Source: a virus. Taken from it: a stretch of 34,938 nucleotides of DNA. Location: positions 1 through 34,938 of IMG/VR virus record IMGVR_UViG_3300028392_002924. One strand, given 5' to 3'. A program made the position numbers and the translations under genes. Shown here one piece after another: positions 1-8,555 of this stretch (positions within the stretch are counted from its first letter, which is position 1; each line of letters starts with the position of its first letter). Below the pieces are notes generated by a model, which saw nothing but the letters and a program-made list of their open reading frames with translations, was not told the DNA's origin and made no database searches.

Positions 1-2
1 CA

Positions 3-1616
3 TACGATATGGATACGGTTGCAGATATAGGTCTTATTAAACTAGATGCCCTAGGACTTAAGACTTTATCTGTAATCTCTGATACATTAAAGTCTATTAA
101 AAAGCGTACTGGGGAAGATATTAATTTATCAAAATTGTCATTAGATGACTCTAAAGTATATAAAATGCTTAATGAAGGATATACTAAAGGGGTATTTCAG
201 GCAGAAGCAACTCCATATACAAACCTTTTGATTAAAATGGGAATTGATAAATTTGAAGATCTTGCTGCTTCAAATGCATTGGTTAGACCAGGCGCTATGA
301 ATACGGTGGGTGCAGCATACATTAATCGAAAGCATGGGAAAGAAGCCGTAGAATATACTCATAACATAATGAAACCTTTTACTGAGAATACTTATGGTGT
401 TATTATATATCAAGAACAAGTTATGCAAGCATGCGTACACTTGGGAGGTATGACTTGGGCAGAGGCTGATAAGGTCCGCAAGATTATTGGAAAGAAAAAA
501 GATGCAAAAGAATTTGACCAGTTCAAGGATAAATTTGTTGCTGGGGCTTCAGAACACATTTCTAAGAAAAAAGCAGAAGCGCTATGGCATGATTTTGAAG
601 CGCATGCTGGTTATTCTTTTAACCGTTCCCATGCTGTTGCTTACTCTATGCTTAGTTATTATACTGCTTGGCTTAAGGTTAATTATCCACTTGAGTTTAT
701 GTTTTCCATTCTTAAAAACGAAAATGATAAAGATGCAAGAACAGAATATTTAATTGAATCAAAAAGATTAGGATTAAAAATATTGCTTCCTCATATTAAT
801 GAATCAAGTGTTCATTTTGAGCTACAAGAAAATTCTATTCGATTTGGATTAGCTGAAGTGAAATTCATTTCAGACAATATTGCTAATAAAATAATTGAAA
901 GAAGGCCATATCAAAATTATGTTGACTTTATTGATAAAGCATCGAAAAAAGGTTCTGGCATTAACAGCCGTGCTATTGCTGCTCTTAACTCCATCGGCGC
1001 TGCTGCGTTTGATGACAACAAAAGGCAAGGCAATGAAAAAGACAACTACTACGAATACTTAGGAATACCTTCTTTTAATTTGGAAGGAATACCTCCAAGA
1101 ATTAAAGCTCAAGCAAGACCTATTGAAGAATTTGATGACCTTGGATCATTTATTATGTTTGGTATGGTAAAAAGTATTAAACGTGGTGCTGGCTGGGCCA
1201 GAGTTGAGCTTGTTGATGAAACTGGATCAATAGGATTGTTTCACACAGAGCAAACACAAATTGAAACAGGCCAAATGTATTTTATTTTGGTAGGTGATAA
1301 TAGAATTGCAAGATATATTAAGGTTAGCGATATTAATTCAAAATCAGATGATTTATTTGTAGACTACCTGTACAGAAAAGAATATGATTTAGAAGAAGAT
1401 GAATATATTGTGGTTAATTTTACTCCGTATCAAACAAAAGCTGGCAAAACAATGAGTCATATAGTATTATCTAATAAAGATAAAGAATTAACTAGAGCAA
1501 TTGCATTTCCAACAATGTATAAAATGACATTGGCAAAAATGAGAGAAGGAATGAAGTGTAAAGTTGTACTATCTAAATTGGATGATGGTACATTAAATAT
1601 AAAGGAGATACTATGA
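3..1616 (+). CDS. dnaE: DNA polymerase III alpha subunit, C-terminal part (cut by window start)
   Basis: Replicative DNA polymerase of the bacterial C family. The frame is open to the left edge, so the PHP and most of the palm domain are missing. Visible: the palm-end motif GLIKLDALGLKTL holding the third catalytic Asp; fingers motifs GVFQAE, ALVRPGAMN, YGVIIYQEQVMQ and GYSFNRSHAVAYS; a helix-hairpin-helix-like stretch around base 950; and an OB-fold (bases about 1140-1340, beginning LGSFIMFGMV). The C-terminus ends soon after the OB-fold, so the tau-binding tail of cellular DnaE is short or absent, as is common in phage versions. It overlaps the next gene by ATGA. A family-level call is secure; phage ownership is inferred from the neighbours. 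Confidence 0.95.
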   Translation, partial: YDMDTVADIGLIKLDALGLKTLSVISDTLKSIKKRTGEDINLSKLSLDDSKVYKMLNEGYTKGVFQAEATPYTNLLIKMGIDKFEDLAASNALVRPGAMNTVGAAYINRKHGKEAVEYTHNIMKPFTENTYGVIIYQEQVMQACVHLGGMTWAEADKVRKIIGKKKDAKEFDQFKDKFVAGASEHISKKKAEALWHDFEAHAGYSFNRSHAVAYSMLSYYTAWLKVNYPLEFMFSILKNENDKDARTEYLIESKRLGLKILLPHINESSVHFELQENSIRFGLAEVKFISDNIANKIIERRPYQNYVDFIDKASKKGSGINSRAIAALNSIGAAAFDDNKRQGNEKDNYYEYLGIPSFNLEGIPPRIKAQARPIEEFDDLGSFIMFGMVKSIKRGAGWARVELVDETGSIGLFHTEQTQIETGQMYFILVGDNRIARYIKVSDINSKSDDLFVDYLYRKEYDLEEDEYIVVNFTPYQTKAGKTMSHIVLSNKDKELTRAIAFPTMYKMTLAKMREGMKCKVVLSKLDDGTLNIKEIL

Positions 1617-1864
1617 CAGAAGAAATTCAAGTTACTACAGCAGATGATGTTTTTGGAGCATTAACAATTCCAAAGATTTTAATTGCAGCGTTAGAAACAC
1701 TGGGGGAAATTCAAATTCCAACCACTATATTTTTAAATGCAGCAAAAGTAGATAAAGAATTACAAGTTGATTACAATTCAGATAATCAAATTTTTACATT
1801 TAAGTTAAAGGCAGAAAATGAATCAGGGAATAGTAACAACCAGCTCATTCACGACTTCGAGTAA
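1613..1864 (+). CDS. small hypothetical protein
   Basis: An 83-residue acidic protein that I do not recognise. It starts within the stop of dnaE (ATGA overlap), so it is probably translationally coupled to it. The N-terminal half has hydrophobic stretches (ALTIPKILIAALETLG) that look like packed helix rather than membrane. The C-terminus overlaps the start assigned to the MazG-like gene by 47 bases, which is large for this genome and suggests that one of the two boundaries is misjudged. Confidence 0.6.
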   Translation: MTEEIQVTTADDVFGALTIPKILIAALETLGEIQIPTTIFLNAAKVDKELQVDYNSDNQIFTFKLKAENESGNSNNQLIHDFE

Positions 1865-2210
1865 TAGTTTGACAAATTTAGTAACAGATTATGGATTGGA
1901 TCCGCTGGCAGCTATTCTTCATGAGACAGCAATTGAAAAAGGATTTTGGCAAGGAGAAATTAATTATGACAAAATTGGTAATAAACTCGCTCTTGTACAT
2001 TCGGAAGTTACTGAGGTTTTGGAAGCTATCCGTAAAAATAAAGGTTCTGAAGAAGTTGTAGAAGAAATAGCAGATGTTTTAATTAGAATTTTGGATGTTT
2101 ATGCTGCAATGAAAAATACTGGGGACCTTACCCATAGCTTGGATGAAGTTTTATTTAATAAAATTGAAAAAAATAAAACACGCCCAACGCTTCACGGCAA
2201 TTTATTTTAA
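1818..2210 (+). CDS. MazG-like nucleotide pyrophosphohydrolase
   Basis: All-alpha NTP pyrophosphatase superfamily (MazG/dUTPase-like), likely hydrolysing non-canonical or signalling nucleotides. About 130 residues, one MazG domain, which is normal for phage versions. The metal-binding pattern is visible as EVTEVLEA (E-x2-E) followed by EEIADVLIRILD (E-x2-D) about 20 residues later. The ATG at 1818 lies well inside the preceding gene; the first 18 residues are Ser/Thr-rich and outside the conserved domain, so a start near 1869 (TTG) is a real alternative. Its position between dnaE and recA fits nucleotide-pool housekeeping during replication. Confidence 0.8.
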   Translation: MNQGIVTTSSFTTSSNSLTNLVTDYGLDPLAAILHETAIEKGFWQGEINYDKIGNKLALVHSEVTEVLEAIRKNKGSEEVVEEIADVLIRILDVYAAMKNTGDLTHSLDEVLFNKIEKNKTRPTLHGNLF

Positions 2211-2219
2211 TGATATAAT
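2191..2219 (+). promoter_or_regulatory. putative promoter TTCACG-17-TATAAT
   Basis: TTCACG at 2191-2196 and a perfect TATAAT at 2214-2219 with a 17-base spacer, partly inside the end of the MazG-like gene. It would serve the 2241 gene, giving a leader of roughly 15 bases that contains an AGAG ribosome site. Confidence 0.5.
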
Positions 2220-2240
2220 AGTAAAAAGAAAAGAGATCTA

Positions 2241-2621
2241 ATGAATAATCAAAAACAAAGAAGCGAAGATTTAAAAAATAAAGTTGGACAAGAGTTATTT
2301 GAAGTAGTAGATTCAATTGCAAATCAATTAAAAGGAACAAATACATTAGTTGCTTTATTAAGTCATCATGGCAAAATGACAGTTCCTCGCTCTAAATTAA
2401 TGGAATTAATTGAAATAGAGCAGGTCTGGCCAAATGATTTTATTTATAATCATGGCTCTATGATGGCGATTACTTATGATCAAGATACAGATGAATTTGG
2501 ATTTGAGCTTGGATACGAAAGCGATAATAATGCACCAGAAAATTGTCTTGGTTATACCTGCACAAGAAATCAAACAAAAGTTGGTTTTGTTGATCATGAT
2601 TCCCCTCTGTATAAAAAATGA
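2241..2621 (+). CDS. hypothetical protein
   Basis: A 126-residue soluble protein of unknown function. The N-terminal third is predicted helix, followed by a His pair (SHHGKMTVPRS) and an acidic, aromatic-rich beta-type C-terminal half. There is no signal peptide or membrane segment. A weak AGAGA ribosome site precedes the ATG. Its stop overlaps the recA start by ATGA, so the two genes are probably one transcription and translation unit; a role near recombination is only inferred from that. Confidence 0.7.
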   Translation: MNNQKQRSEDLKNKVGQELFEVVDSIANQLKGTNTLVALLSHHGKMTVPRSKLMELIEIEQVWPNDFIYNHGSMMAITYDQDTDEFGFELGYESDNNAPENCLGYTCTRNQTKVGFVDHDSPLYKK

Positions 2622-3619
2622 TAGCTATTGATGATATATTAGCAAAGCTTGATCCTAAAACTAGGGCAAGAGTACAATCTGCTCAAAATGTAGTTGTTGA
2701 AAAACAAAAAACTCCTAGTATTGGTTTAAATATGGCATTAAAAGGCGGACTTGGTTATGGAAGACAAGTTCTTGTTTGGGGTAATAAATCCGCAGGCAAA
2801 TCTTCATTTTGCTTACAAATGATTGCGCTTGCACAAAAAGAAGACAAAACTTGTGCATGGATTGACGCAGAGGCATCCTATGATCAATCATGGGCAGAAA
2901 TGTTGGGAGTAGATTCTTCTTCTCTTATTTATTCCTCAGCTAAAACTGTTAATGATATGGTTGATGTTGCTACTAAATTAATGGATGCAGGTGTAGATAT
3001 TATTGTTGTAGACTCTATTTCAGCACTATTACCAGCAATTTATTTTGAAAAAGATGGAAATGAAATGAAAGATTTGCAAGATACAAAGCAAATCGGAGCA
3101 GAAGCAAAGGATATGACTCATGCAGTCAAAATGTTAAATTATGCAAACAAAAATACATTACTTGTACTCATCTCACAGCAAAGAAATCAATTTGGATCTA
3201 TGCATGCCTCCCATATTCCAACAGGAGGAATGGCAGTTAAATTCTTCTCTTCCACAGTCATTAAGCTATGGTCTTCAGAGGCTGAAGCTAATGCGATTAA
3301 AGCGGGCATTAAAGTTGGTGACAAAATCATTGAACAAAGAGTTGGCAGACCAGTCAATTGGATTATTGATTACAACAAACTCGGCCCCCCTAATCTTTCA
3401 GGGCAATACGATTTTTATTACCAAGGAGAATCTTTAGGAGTTGACAGCGTTGGAGAAACGCTTGATGTTGCAGAAATGGTTGGTTCTGTTGAAAAAGGCG
3501 GTGCTTGGTACACTGTTAATGGAGAAAGATTTCAGGGCAGAGCAAAAACGGTACAATACTTACGAGACAATCCAGAAGTAGTTGAAAAAATAACAGAGGA
3601 TATAAATGGAAAATTTTAA
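2618..3619 (+). CDS. recA: RecA-family recombinase
   Basis: ATP-dependent DNA strand-exchange protein. Walker A is GNKSAGKSS (residues 55-63) and Walker B is the DIIVVDSISAL segment near residue 130. Further RecA features are LISQQRNQFG and GGMAVKFFSSTVIKL (the DNA-binding loop region). At 333 residues it is slightly shorter than bacterial RecA and ends with a shortened C-terminal lobe, typical of phage RecA/UvsX-like proteins. Starts in an ATGA overlap and overlaps the next gene by 14 bases. Expected to act with the Cas4-like nuclease and RuvC-like resolvase encoded at 8548-10167. Confidence 0.93.
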   Translation: MIAIDDILAKLDPKTRARVQSAQNVVVEKQKTPSIGLNMALKGGLGYGRQVLVWGNKSAGKSSFCLQMIALAQKEDKTCAWIDAEASYDQSWAEMLGVDSSSLIYSSAKTVNDMVDVATKLMDAGVDIIVVDSISALLPAIYFEKDGNEMKDLQDTKQIGAEAKDMTHAVKMLNYANKNTLLVLISQQRNQFGSMHASHIPTGGMAVKFFSSTVIKLWSSEAEANAIKAGIKVGDKIIEQRVGRPVNWIIDYNKLGPPNLSGQYDFYYQGESLGVDSVGETLDVAEMVGSVEKGGAWYTVNGERFQGRAKTVQYLRDNPEVVEKITEDINGKF

Positions 3620-4526
3620 AAAAATAAATGTAATGCCAAAGGTTGTTATTTATAAAAATTTACTTAAAGAGCCACAAATCATACTTAATCTTTTTAAAAA
3701 ATCTGAAAATCAAGAATATTTACCAACAATATTTAACAAATGGGAAGAATGGAATGCAACCGAGTCTTCAAAAGGATTTATTATGTCATTTGATACTTCA
3801 AGAGGAATACCAGAAATCAACGCAGATGATCCAGGGACTATAGTTGAAGAAAAAAAAATAATTAATCAAATATATGAAGCTTTTAATTTTGCTAGGGAAG
3901 ATTTTTTTAAAGATTGGGCTAATAAAGGATACTGGCCATGGAATATAAAAAATTGGAATTTTTCTGATACTCCACCTTGGAGACATCATGAATTTAATGT
4001 TTTAGAATATTCTTCAATTGACCGTGACAAAAAACATGATCCTCAAAATGGAGTTTATAATTTGCCAATGAATTACCACGTAGACTCACTTCAATCAAGA
4101 TTAGATAGCGCTGGAAATAAATTGGCATTAACATTTACAATGTATTTAAATGATGATTTTGATGGAGGAGAAATTTCTTTTTATAATCAAGATGAAAATA
4201 TTGTTTATGCATATAAAGCAAAACCTGGGGATGTAACCGTTTTCCCTTCATATGAACCTTTTTATCATGGAGTTTTACCAATGGGAGAAGGAAAAAGATA
4301 TTTAATAAGAATGTTTTGTTTATATGATTATGAAGGTTCTAAAGACTGGCATGATAATAAATCTAAATTTACTGAAGAAGAATGGGAAGATTTAGAAAAA
4401 AATAAAATGGAAAAAGCTTATTATGCTGGAGATCATAATTTAAGAATCTTATACCCAGGAGATATAAATACTGAAAAAAGATATAGGACAGTTTTTGTAA
4501 ATCAATCCCCAATTATTATAGAGTAG
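3606..4526 (+). CDS. Fe(II)/2-oxoglutarate-dependent oxygenase, prolyl 4-hydroxylase-like (paralogue 1)
   Basis: Double-stranded beta-helix dioxygenase that would couple 2-oxoglutarate decarboxylation to hydroxylation of a substrate. The iron triad is H158-x-D160 (MNYHVDS) and H221 (FYHGV); the 2OG-binding Arg is R231 or R235 (KRYLIR). The core signature YLNDDFDGGEISF followed by KPGDVTVFPS is that of the P4H/2OG-FeII_Oxy group. An N-terminal extension of about 130 residues, Trp-rich (WPWNIKNWNF), is shared in style with the three paralogues downstream. It overlaps recA by 14 bases. The substrate is unknown: protein prolyl residues are the family default, nucleobases a less likely option. Confidence 0.88.
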   Translation: MENFKKINVMPKVVIYKNLLKEPQIILNLFKKSENQEYLPTIFNKWEEWNATESSKGFIMSFDTSRGIPEINADDPGTIVEEKKIINQIYEAFNFAREDFFKDWANKGYWPWNIKNWNFSDTPPWRHHEFNVLEYSSIDRDKKHDPQNGVYNLPMNYHVDSLQSRLDSAGNKLALTFTMYLNDDFDGGEISFYNQDENIVYAYKAKPGDVTVFPSYEPFYHGVLPMGEGKRYLIRMFCLYDYEGSKDWHDNKSKFTEEEWEDLEKNKMEKAYYAGDHNLRILYPGDINTEKRYRTVFVNQSPIIIE

Positions 4527-4533
4527 GAGTAAC

Positions 4534-4734
4534 ATGCCAGACATTAATGAATTTTTAAATCAAAAGCAAATAGAACAAGCCATTTTAAAAAATGATCGTA
4601 TAGAAAAAATAGAAGGAGAAAGGCCATGTTCAAAATGTGATTCAAAAGTTAATGTATATTATTTTAATCAAGAAGCCTTAGAAATGTTTTGGACGTGCCC
4701 AGAAGGACATGAAAATAGATATAGAGTCGGGTAA
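4534..4734 (+). CDS. small zinc-ribbon protein
   Basis: A 66-residue protein with a single ribbon: CSKC near residue 32 and CPEGH near residue 54, spaced about 20 residues, so four Cys/His ligands for one zinc. An acidic/basic helical N-terminus precedes it. Ribosome site GGAG lies 4 bases before the ATG. Function unknown; its position inside the oxygenase array suggests co-expression. It overlaps the next gene by one base (TAATG). Confidence 0.7.
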   Translation: MPDINEFLNQKQIEQAILKNDRIEKIEGERPCSKCDSKVNVYYFNQEALEMFWTCPEGHENRYRVG

Positions 4735-5048
4735 TGTCAGAAAAATCTGAAGTAAGGCGTGACGGGGCCAAAGCTCAAAAAAATTCTGGGCGTGGTGATT
4801 ATCAAAAAGGCGATGCTCAATGGAAACAATTTCTTGTAGATTATAAAGAAGCATCTAAATCTTTTACTTTAAATCAAGAAAATTGGGCAAAAATATGTAC
4901 TGATACATTTAGGGTTAATAGAAGCATGCACCCAGCACTTAAAATAATTATAGGGAATCAAAGTAAAGTAAGACTTGGTATAATAGAATGGTCGGTTTTA
5001 GAAGAACTAATTCAATTTTGGGAGGATAATAATGGATTTAACAAATAA
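4734..5048 (+). CDS. small PD-(D/E)XK-like nuclease candidate
   Basis: A 104-residue protein. Conserved-looking block NSGRGDYQKGD is followed by FLVDYKEASKSF; the Asp of KGDA and the D-Y-K of VDYKE have the spacing of a minimal PD-(D/E)XK active site, and the following Lys/Ser stretch and SKVRLGIIEW resemble the core strand layout. I recall similar short proteins in environmental tailed phages, but the assignment is by motif only. It could process recombination intermediates, given recA upstream. No membrane segment. It overlaps the following oxygenase by 17 bases. Confidence 0.5.
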   Translation: MSEKSEVRRDGAKAQKNSGRGDYQKGDAQWKQFLVDYKEASKSFTLNQENWAKICTDTFRVNRSMHPALKIIIGNQSKVRLGIIEWSVLEELIQFWEDNNGFNK

Positions 5049-6015
5049 AAAGCACATAATGCCTTTTGTTAACCTATATAAATCAGCATTTGACAATATA
5101 GATGAAATTTATGAAGTTATAAAAAATTCTGTAGATGATAGTTCGGGTAAAGTCATAGCAAATTGGGAGCCATGGTATGAGCTAGGCATAAAAAGTAATT
5201 TTAAAATACCAGAAGAAAGTATTTATGATGAAAATTATGACACCAGCCATCTTAACGAATTTGGCTTAAAGCAATACAAAGTTTTTAAACAAATAAAAAA
5301 TACATTAGATGCTGCGTATGAAGATTTTTTTCAAGAATGGGGAACAAAAGAAAAAATTCTTGAATATACAAATAGTGAAGTTTATTGGGATGATTGGAAA
5401 CAAGTATTTAGTGAGTTTGTTACTAATTGGAACTTTAAAGAAATCTTAAAGGGGAATGATCGATCCATAGACGGATGGGTTGGTTCTGAAATTGAAGTTT
5501 TAAGACATAATAAAGAAACAAATAAAAAATTTGCAATTAACTATCATTTAGATGCGTTTGGATCTCAGTTTTCTGCTGGTCCAAAAGCTATAGCAACCTC
5601 TACAATTTATTTAAATGATGACTTTGAAGGGGGTCAAGTTTCATATTTAGATGAATTTAATAACTTAATAGTAAATTATAAACCACAAAAAGGAGATTTG
5701 ATTGTATTCCCATCCTATAAACCATTTTTTCATGCAGCATTACCATTAAGCAAAAATTATAAATATTTTGTTAGAAATTTTTTAATTTGGAATCATGGCG
5801 GTTCAGAAGAATATAAAGAAATGTTAAAAGAGTTTGGCCCAGAACTTATGGAAAAATTTGAAGAATATAGGCACAAAGTTGAAAGCTCTTTAGGTTATTT
5901 TCAAAAAAATGTTTATATGCCAGGAGAAGATATATTTGAAAAAAATAGAGACACAGAAAATGGCATGACTTTTTTTGTTAAAAGAGTAGTAGATTGGAAC
6001 AAAGAAAATGAATAA
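5032..6015 (+). CDS. Fe(II)/2-oxoglutarate-dependent oxygenase, prolyl 4-hydroxylase-like (paralogue 2)
   Basis: 327 residues. Iron ligands H172-x-D174 (NYHLDA) and H234 (FFHAA); 2OG-binding Arg R248 (YFVRNF). Core strands TSTIYLNDDFEGGQVSY and GDLIVFPSYKPF match paralogues 1, 3 and 4. The start MDLTNKKHIMPFV is nearly the same as that of paralogue 4 (LDLTQKRIIMPFV), so these two are the closest pair. The Trp-rich N-terminal region (about 1-160) is outside the catalytic fold and may select the substrate. ATG lies inside the preceding gene; GGAGG is just upstream. Confidence 0.88.
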   Translation: MDLTNKKHIMPFVNLYKSAFDNIDEIYEVIKNSVDDSSGKVIANWEPWYELGIKSNFKIPEESIYDENYDTSHLNEFGLKQYKVFKQIKNTLDAAYEDFFQEWGTKEKILEYTNSEVYWDDWKQVFSEFVTNWNFKEILKGNDRSIDGWVGSEIEVLRHNKETNKKFAINYHLDAFGSQFSAGPKAIATSTIYLNDDFEGGQVSYLDEFNNLIVNYKPQKGDLIVFPSYKPFFHAALPLSKNYKYFVRNFLIWNHGGSEEYKEMLKEFGPELMEKFEEYRHKVESSLGYFQKNVYMPGEDIFEKNRDTENGMTFFVKRVVDWNKENE

Positions 6016-6970
6016 AACAATTATTATTCCACAAGTTGTTGTTTATCAAAATGTTTTTACAGATGAAGAAATTAAAAATTTTTATAAAATAATTTCTGAA
6101 TCTGAAACTGATATTTCAAATTATAAAGTAACAGCACCAGAAGAATCTGCCATCAACGATTTTCATGGAACACAGCCTTATTTGCAAAAAGAAAATGATT
6201 TAATTATGCAGTGGGTGCCTTGGTATAATTTTGGATTTAGATCAAAATTAGTTAAATCAACACCTGATGCACAAAAAAATAAATATGATATAGATCAATA
6301 TAATATGAAAGAAAAAATTATTAAAAATTTATTAAATATTTTTAACGAATATTCTGAATCATATAAAGATGCAGAATGGCCAAATTTTGTAACTTCATGG
6401 GAATTAAACCCACAATTTGATTTTAGTGAAATTGAATTATTAAAACATCATATGAAGCCTAAACAGGAGTATGCAATATTATTTCACACAGATAGGCATG
6501 AACATAGAATTGAAATGACTGGTGGTAAACAAATCATTACGTTTACAATCTACCTAAATGATGATTATGAAGGAGGAGAAGTAGAATTTATTGATGAGGC
6601 AAAAAATGAATTAATTTCATATAAACCAAGAGCTGGAGACATAACTGTGTTTCCTTCTGGTTTGCCTTTTTGGCATGCTGCAAAATCCGTAACAGCGGGC
6701 AACAATAAACTATTTATTAGAGTTTTTGCTTCTTGGGAGCACACAGGATCAGAAGAATATTTAAATGGAGTAAAAAAATATGGCAAAGTAGAATATGATA
6801 AAATTATGATGGATAAAGGCAGAGAAACTGTTTCTTCAAATGTAGTTGGTAGACAGGTTATTAGAACTGGTGAGAATCCAAATATTTTAAAAACAAAAGC
6901 AATTTTAATTAACGATGATAAAAGAATTTATATCAACGGCAAAAACATATATAAAAATAAAGGGGAATAA
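6008..6970 (+). CDS. Fe(II)/2-oxoglutarate-dependent oxygenase, prolyl 4-hydroxylase-like (paralogue 3)
   Basis: 320 residues. Iron ligands H160-x-D162 (LFHTDRH) and H223 (FWHAA); 2OG-binding Arg R238 (LFIRVF). Core strands FTIYLNDDYEGGEVEF and GDITVFPSGLPFWH. It departs from paralogues 2 and 4 in its N-terminus and lacks their MDLT start, so it probably arose from an earlier duplication. It ends with a Lys/Asn-rich tail. Starts 8 bases inside paralogue 2, and the next gene starts 2 bases after its stop, so all three are likely translated from one message. Confidence 0.88.
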   Translation: MNKTIIIPQVVVYQNVFTDEEIKNFYKIISESETDISNYKVTAPEESAINDFHGTQPYLQKENDLIMQWVPWYNFGFRSKLVKSTPDAQKNKYDIDQYNMKEKIIKNLLNIFNEYSESYKDAEWPNFVTSWELNPQFDFSEIELLKHHMKPKQEYAILFHTDRHEHRIEMTGGKQIITFTIYLNDDYEGGEVEFIDEAKNELISYKPRAGDITVFPSGLPFWHAAKSVTAGNNKLFIRVFASWEHTGSEEYLNGVKKYGKVEYDKIMMDKGRETVSSNVVGRQVIRTGENPNILKTKAILINDDKRIYINGKNIYKNKGE

Positions 6971-6972
6971 AA

Positions 6973-7965
6973 ATGTTAGATTTAACTCAAAAAAGAATTA
7001 TAATGCCATTTGTTGTTGTTTATAAAAATGCGTTAAAAAATCATGTTGAAATTTTAAATGATATTAAAAAAACAGAAAGTTATCTACCAGAAGGAGGACT
7101 AATTGAACCTTGGAAAAAATGGTATGATTTTGGAGACACATGCAGAGTTGAAATAGGGTGTTTAAATGAATCCTTTAAAGATGAGCACCCAGAAGATTAT
7201 GAATCTCAAATAAATATATTTAATAGCTTAGATTCAATTATTAAAGAAGGATACGATGATTATATATCACAATGGGCAAAACCAGATGTAATAAATTTAT
7301 TTAGTGGGCCTGATCCCCTTCATTGGGAAAAAGTTTTTGGAGATATCGTATCTGATTGGAATTATAAAAATACTCAATCTTTTACTGAAAAATATTCTGA
7401 TTATGATAAACCAATGAATGTTATTGGGGATTCTGGTTGGATAAATTCAAGTATAGATATAGCAAAGCATCGTGCAAATACTGGAAAAGAGTATGCTATC
7501 CACTACCACCTAGACTCTAGCGCAGATTTAAACCCAGGACCAAAAGCAATTTTAACAGCAACAATTTATTTAAACGATGATTATGAAGGTGGGGAGATAT
7601 CATTTTTAAATGAATTTGATGAAATAATAATTAATTATAAGCCTTCGGCAGGCGATCTTGTCATATTCCCTTCATCTAAACCATTTTTTCATGCTGCTAT
7701 GCCAACATTTGGAAATATAAACAAATATTTTGTAAGACATTTTTTAACATGGAAATACACAGGATCTCAGGAATGGCATGACGGTGTTAAAAAATATGGA
7801 GAGTCAGTTTGGTCAGAAATAAGATCACAAGTTAGAAAATCAGAACAAGCTATGGGATTTTATACAAAAGATGTATATTATCCTGATCAAAAAAATAATT
7901 ATGATTTAAGGTATAACGGAATGCCATTTTTTGCTAAAGAAGTAATAAACTTGGAAATAAAATGA
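6973..7965 (+). CDS. Fe(II)/2-oxoglutarate-dependent oxygenase, prolyl 4-hydroxylase-like (paralogue 4)
   Basis: 330 residues. Iron ligands H179-x-D181 (HYHLDS) and H240 (FFHAA); 2OG-binding Arg R255 (YFVRHF). Core TATIYLNDDYEGGEISF and GDLVIFPSSKPF. With paralogue 2 it shares the start motif, the PKAI segment after the first iron ligands and a C-terminal segment ending FFxKxV. A purine-rich GGGG ribosome site lies within the end of paralogue 3. All catalytic residues are intact, so there is no sign of decay in any of the four copies. Confidence 0.88.
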   Translation: MLDLTQKRIIMPFVVVYKNALKNHVEILNDIKKTESYLPEGGLIEPWKKWYDFGDTCRVEIGCLNESFKDEHPEDYESQINIFNSLDSIIKEGYDDYISQWAKPDVINLFSGPDPLHWEKVFGDIVSDWNYKNTQSFTEKYSDYDKPMNVIGDSGWINSSIDIAKHRANTGKEYAIHYHLDSSADLNPGPKAILTATIYLNDDYEGGEISFLNEFDEIIINYKPSAGDLVIFPSSKPFFHAAMPTFGNINKYFVRHFLTWKYTGSQEWHDGVKKYGESVWSEIRSQVRKSEQAMGFYTKDVYYPDQKNNYDLRYNGMPFFAKEVINLEIK

Positions 7966-8066
7966 CTATCTTTTTTTTAGGCGTTATGATAGGATTATGT
8001 ATAGGGTATCCACTTGGATTATTCCTTGATAAATTAGATAAAGAGATTAAAAATGGCGGAAGATAA
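7962..8066 (+). CDS. tiny single-span membrane protein
   Basis: A 34-residue ORF starting in the ATGA overlap with paralogue 4: a hydrophobic helix (MTIFFLGVMIGLCIGYPLG) followed by a short charged tail. It overlaps the next gene by 14 bases, the same overlap length used elsewhere in the window, which supports it being real. Glycine-rich packing (GxxxG-like) suggests oligomerisation. Function unknown. Confidence 0.5.
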   Translation: MTIFFLGVMIGLCIGYPLGLFLDKLDKEIKNGGR

Positions 8067-8391
8067 AAACACACTACAGTTAATAGGAGATATAACAGAG
8101 TTTAATGATTTGCATGAGTTTATGCAAGATGAACATTTAGATAAAGCATTAGCAATTGTTGTTAAGCTTCTAATGAACCCAGATGTCCCTTCAGCCAAAG
8201 CCCCAATGTTAATTATGGAATTGCAAGCAATGTCAACTAAATTTGCCGTCATGTCTTCAGTATATTCAACAATTGCAAAAGACAAAGCAGGCACCATCAA
8301 CAATAATAAAAAAAATGTGTACTACTCAGTAAAGGAGTCCATAGACAAACTTGTAGATGCACTTAAATATGTAGTTAGGTATAATTCATAA
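8053..8391 (+). CDS. hypothetical helical protein
   Basis: A 112-residue mostly helical soluble protein (ALAIVVKLLMNPD, PMLIMELQAMSTKFAVM, SIDKLVDALKYVV). No metal or nucleotide motif. It sits directly before a XapX membrane protein and a Cas4-like nuclease; phage proteins of this sort often act as small accessory subunits, but nothing here proves it. Not recognised. Confidence 0.65.
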   Translation: MAEDKNTLQLIGDITEFNDLHEFMQDEHLDKALAIVVKLLMNPDVPSAKAPMLIMELQAMSTKFAVMSSVYSTIAKDKAGTINNNKKNVYYSVKESIDKLVDALKYVVRYNS

Positions 8392-8555
8392 TGATTAAAG
8401 ATATATTTTTATCTACTTTTACAGGAGCAATACTTGGTGGAATTTTTGCTGCATTTAAATTACCAGTTCCAGCACCGCCATATTTTCCAGCAGTAATGGG
8501 TATTGTCGGCATATGGCTAGGCGCAGCTATAGTTTTTAGGTTTACTAATGGCTAG
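8391..8555 (+). CDS. XapX-domain (DUF1427) membrane protein
   Basis: 54 residues with two hydrophobic segments separated by a proline-rich turn. The pattern TGAILGGIFAAFKLPVPAPP followed by GIVGIWLGA matches what I know of the XapX domain (TGxxxGxxFxxxxxPxPAPP, then GIxGxxLG). These are small bacterial inner-membrane proteins without a firmly known role. TAATG overlap with the upstream gene and 8-base overlap with the nuclease downstream. Confidence 0.7.
   Translation: MIKDIFLSTFTGAILGGIFAAFKLPVPAPPYFPAVMGIVGIWLGAAIVFRFTNG

Noticed and set aside
3-3619. Host chromosome fragment because of dnaE and recA
   Set aside because: Both are short phage-like forms in an overlapping gene run that continues to terminase genes with no change of strand or style.
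4977-4984. TATAAT-like sequence inside the 4734 gene
   Set aside because: It codes the conserved-looking GIIEW strand, and no in-frame gene starts at the proper distance.
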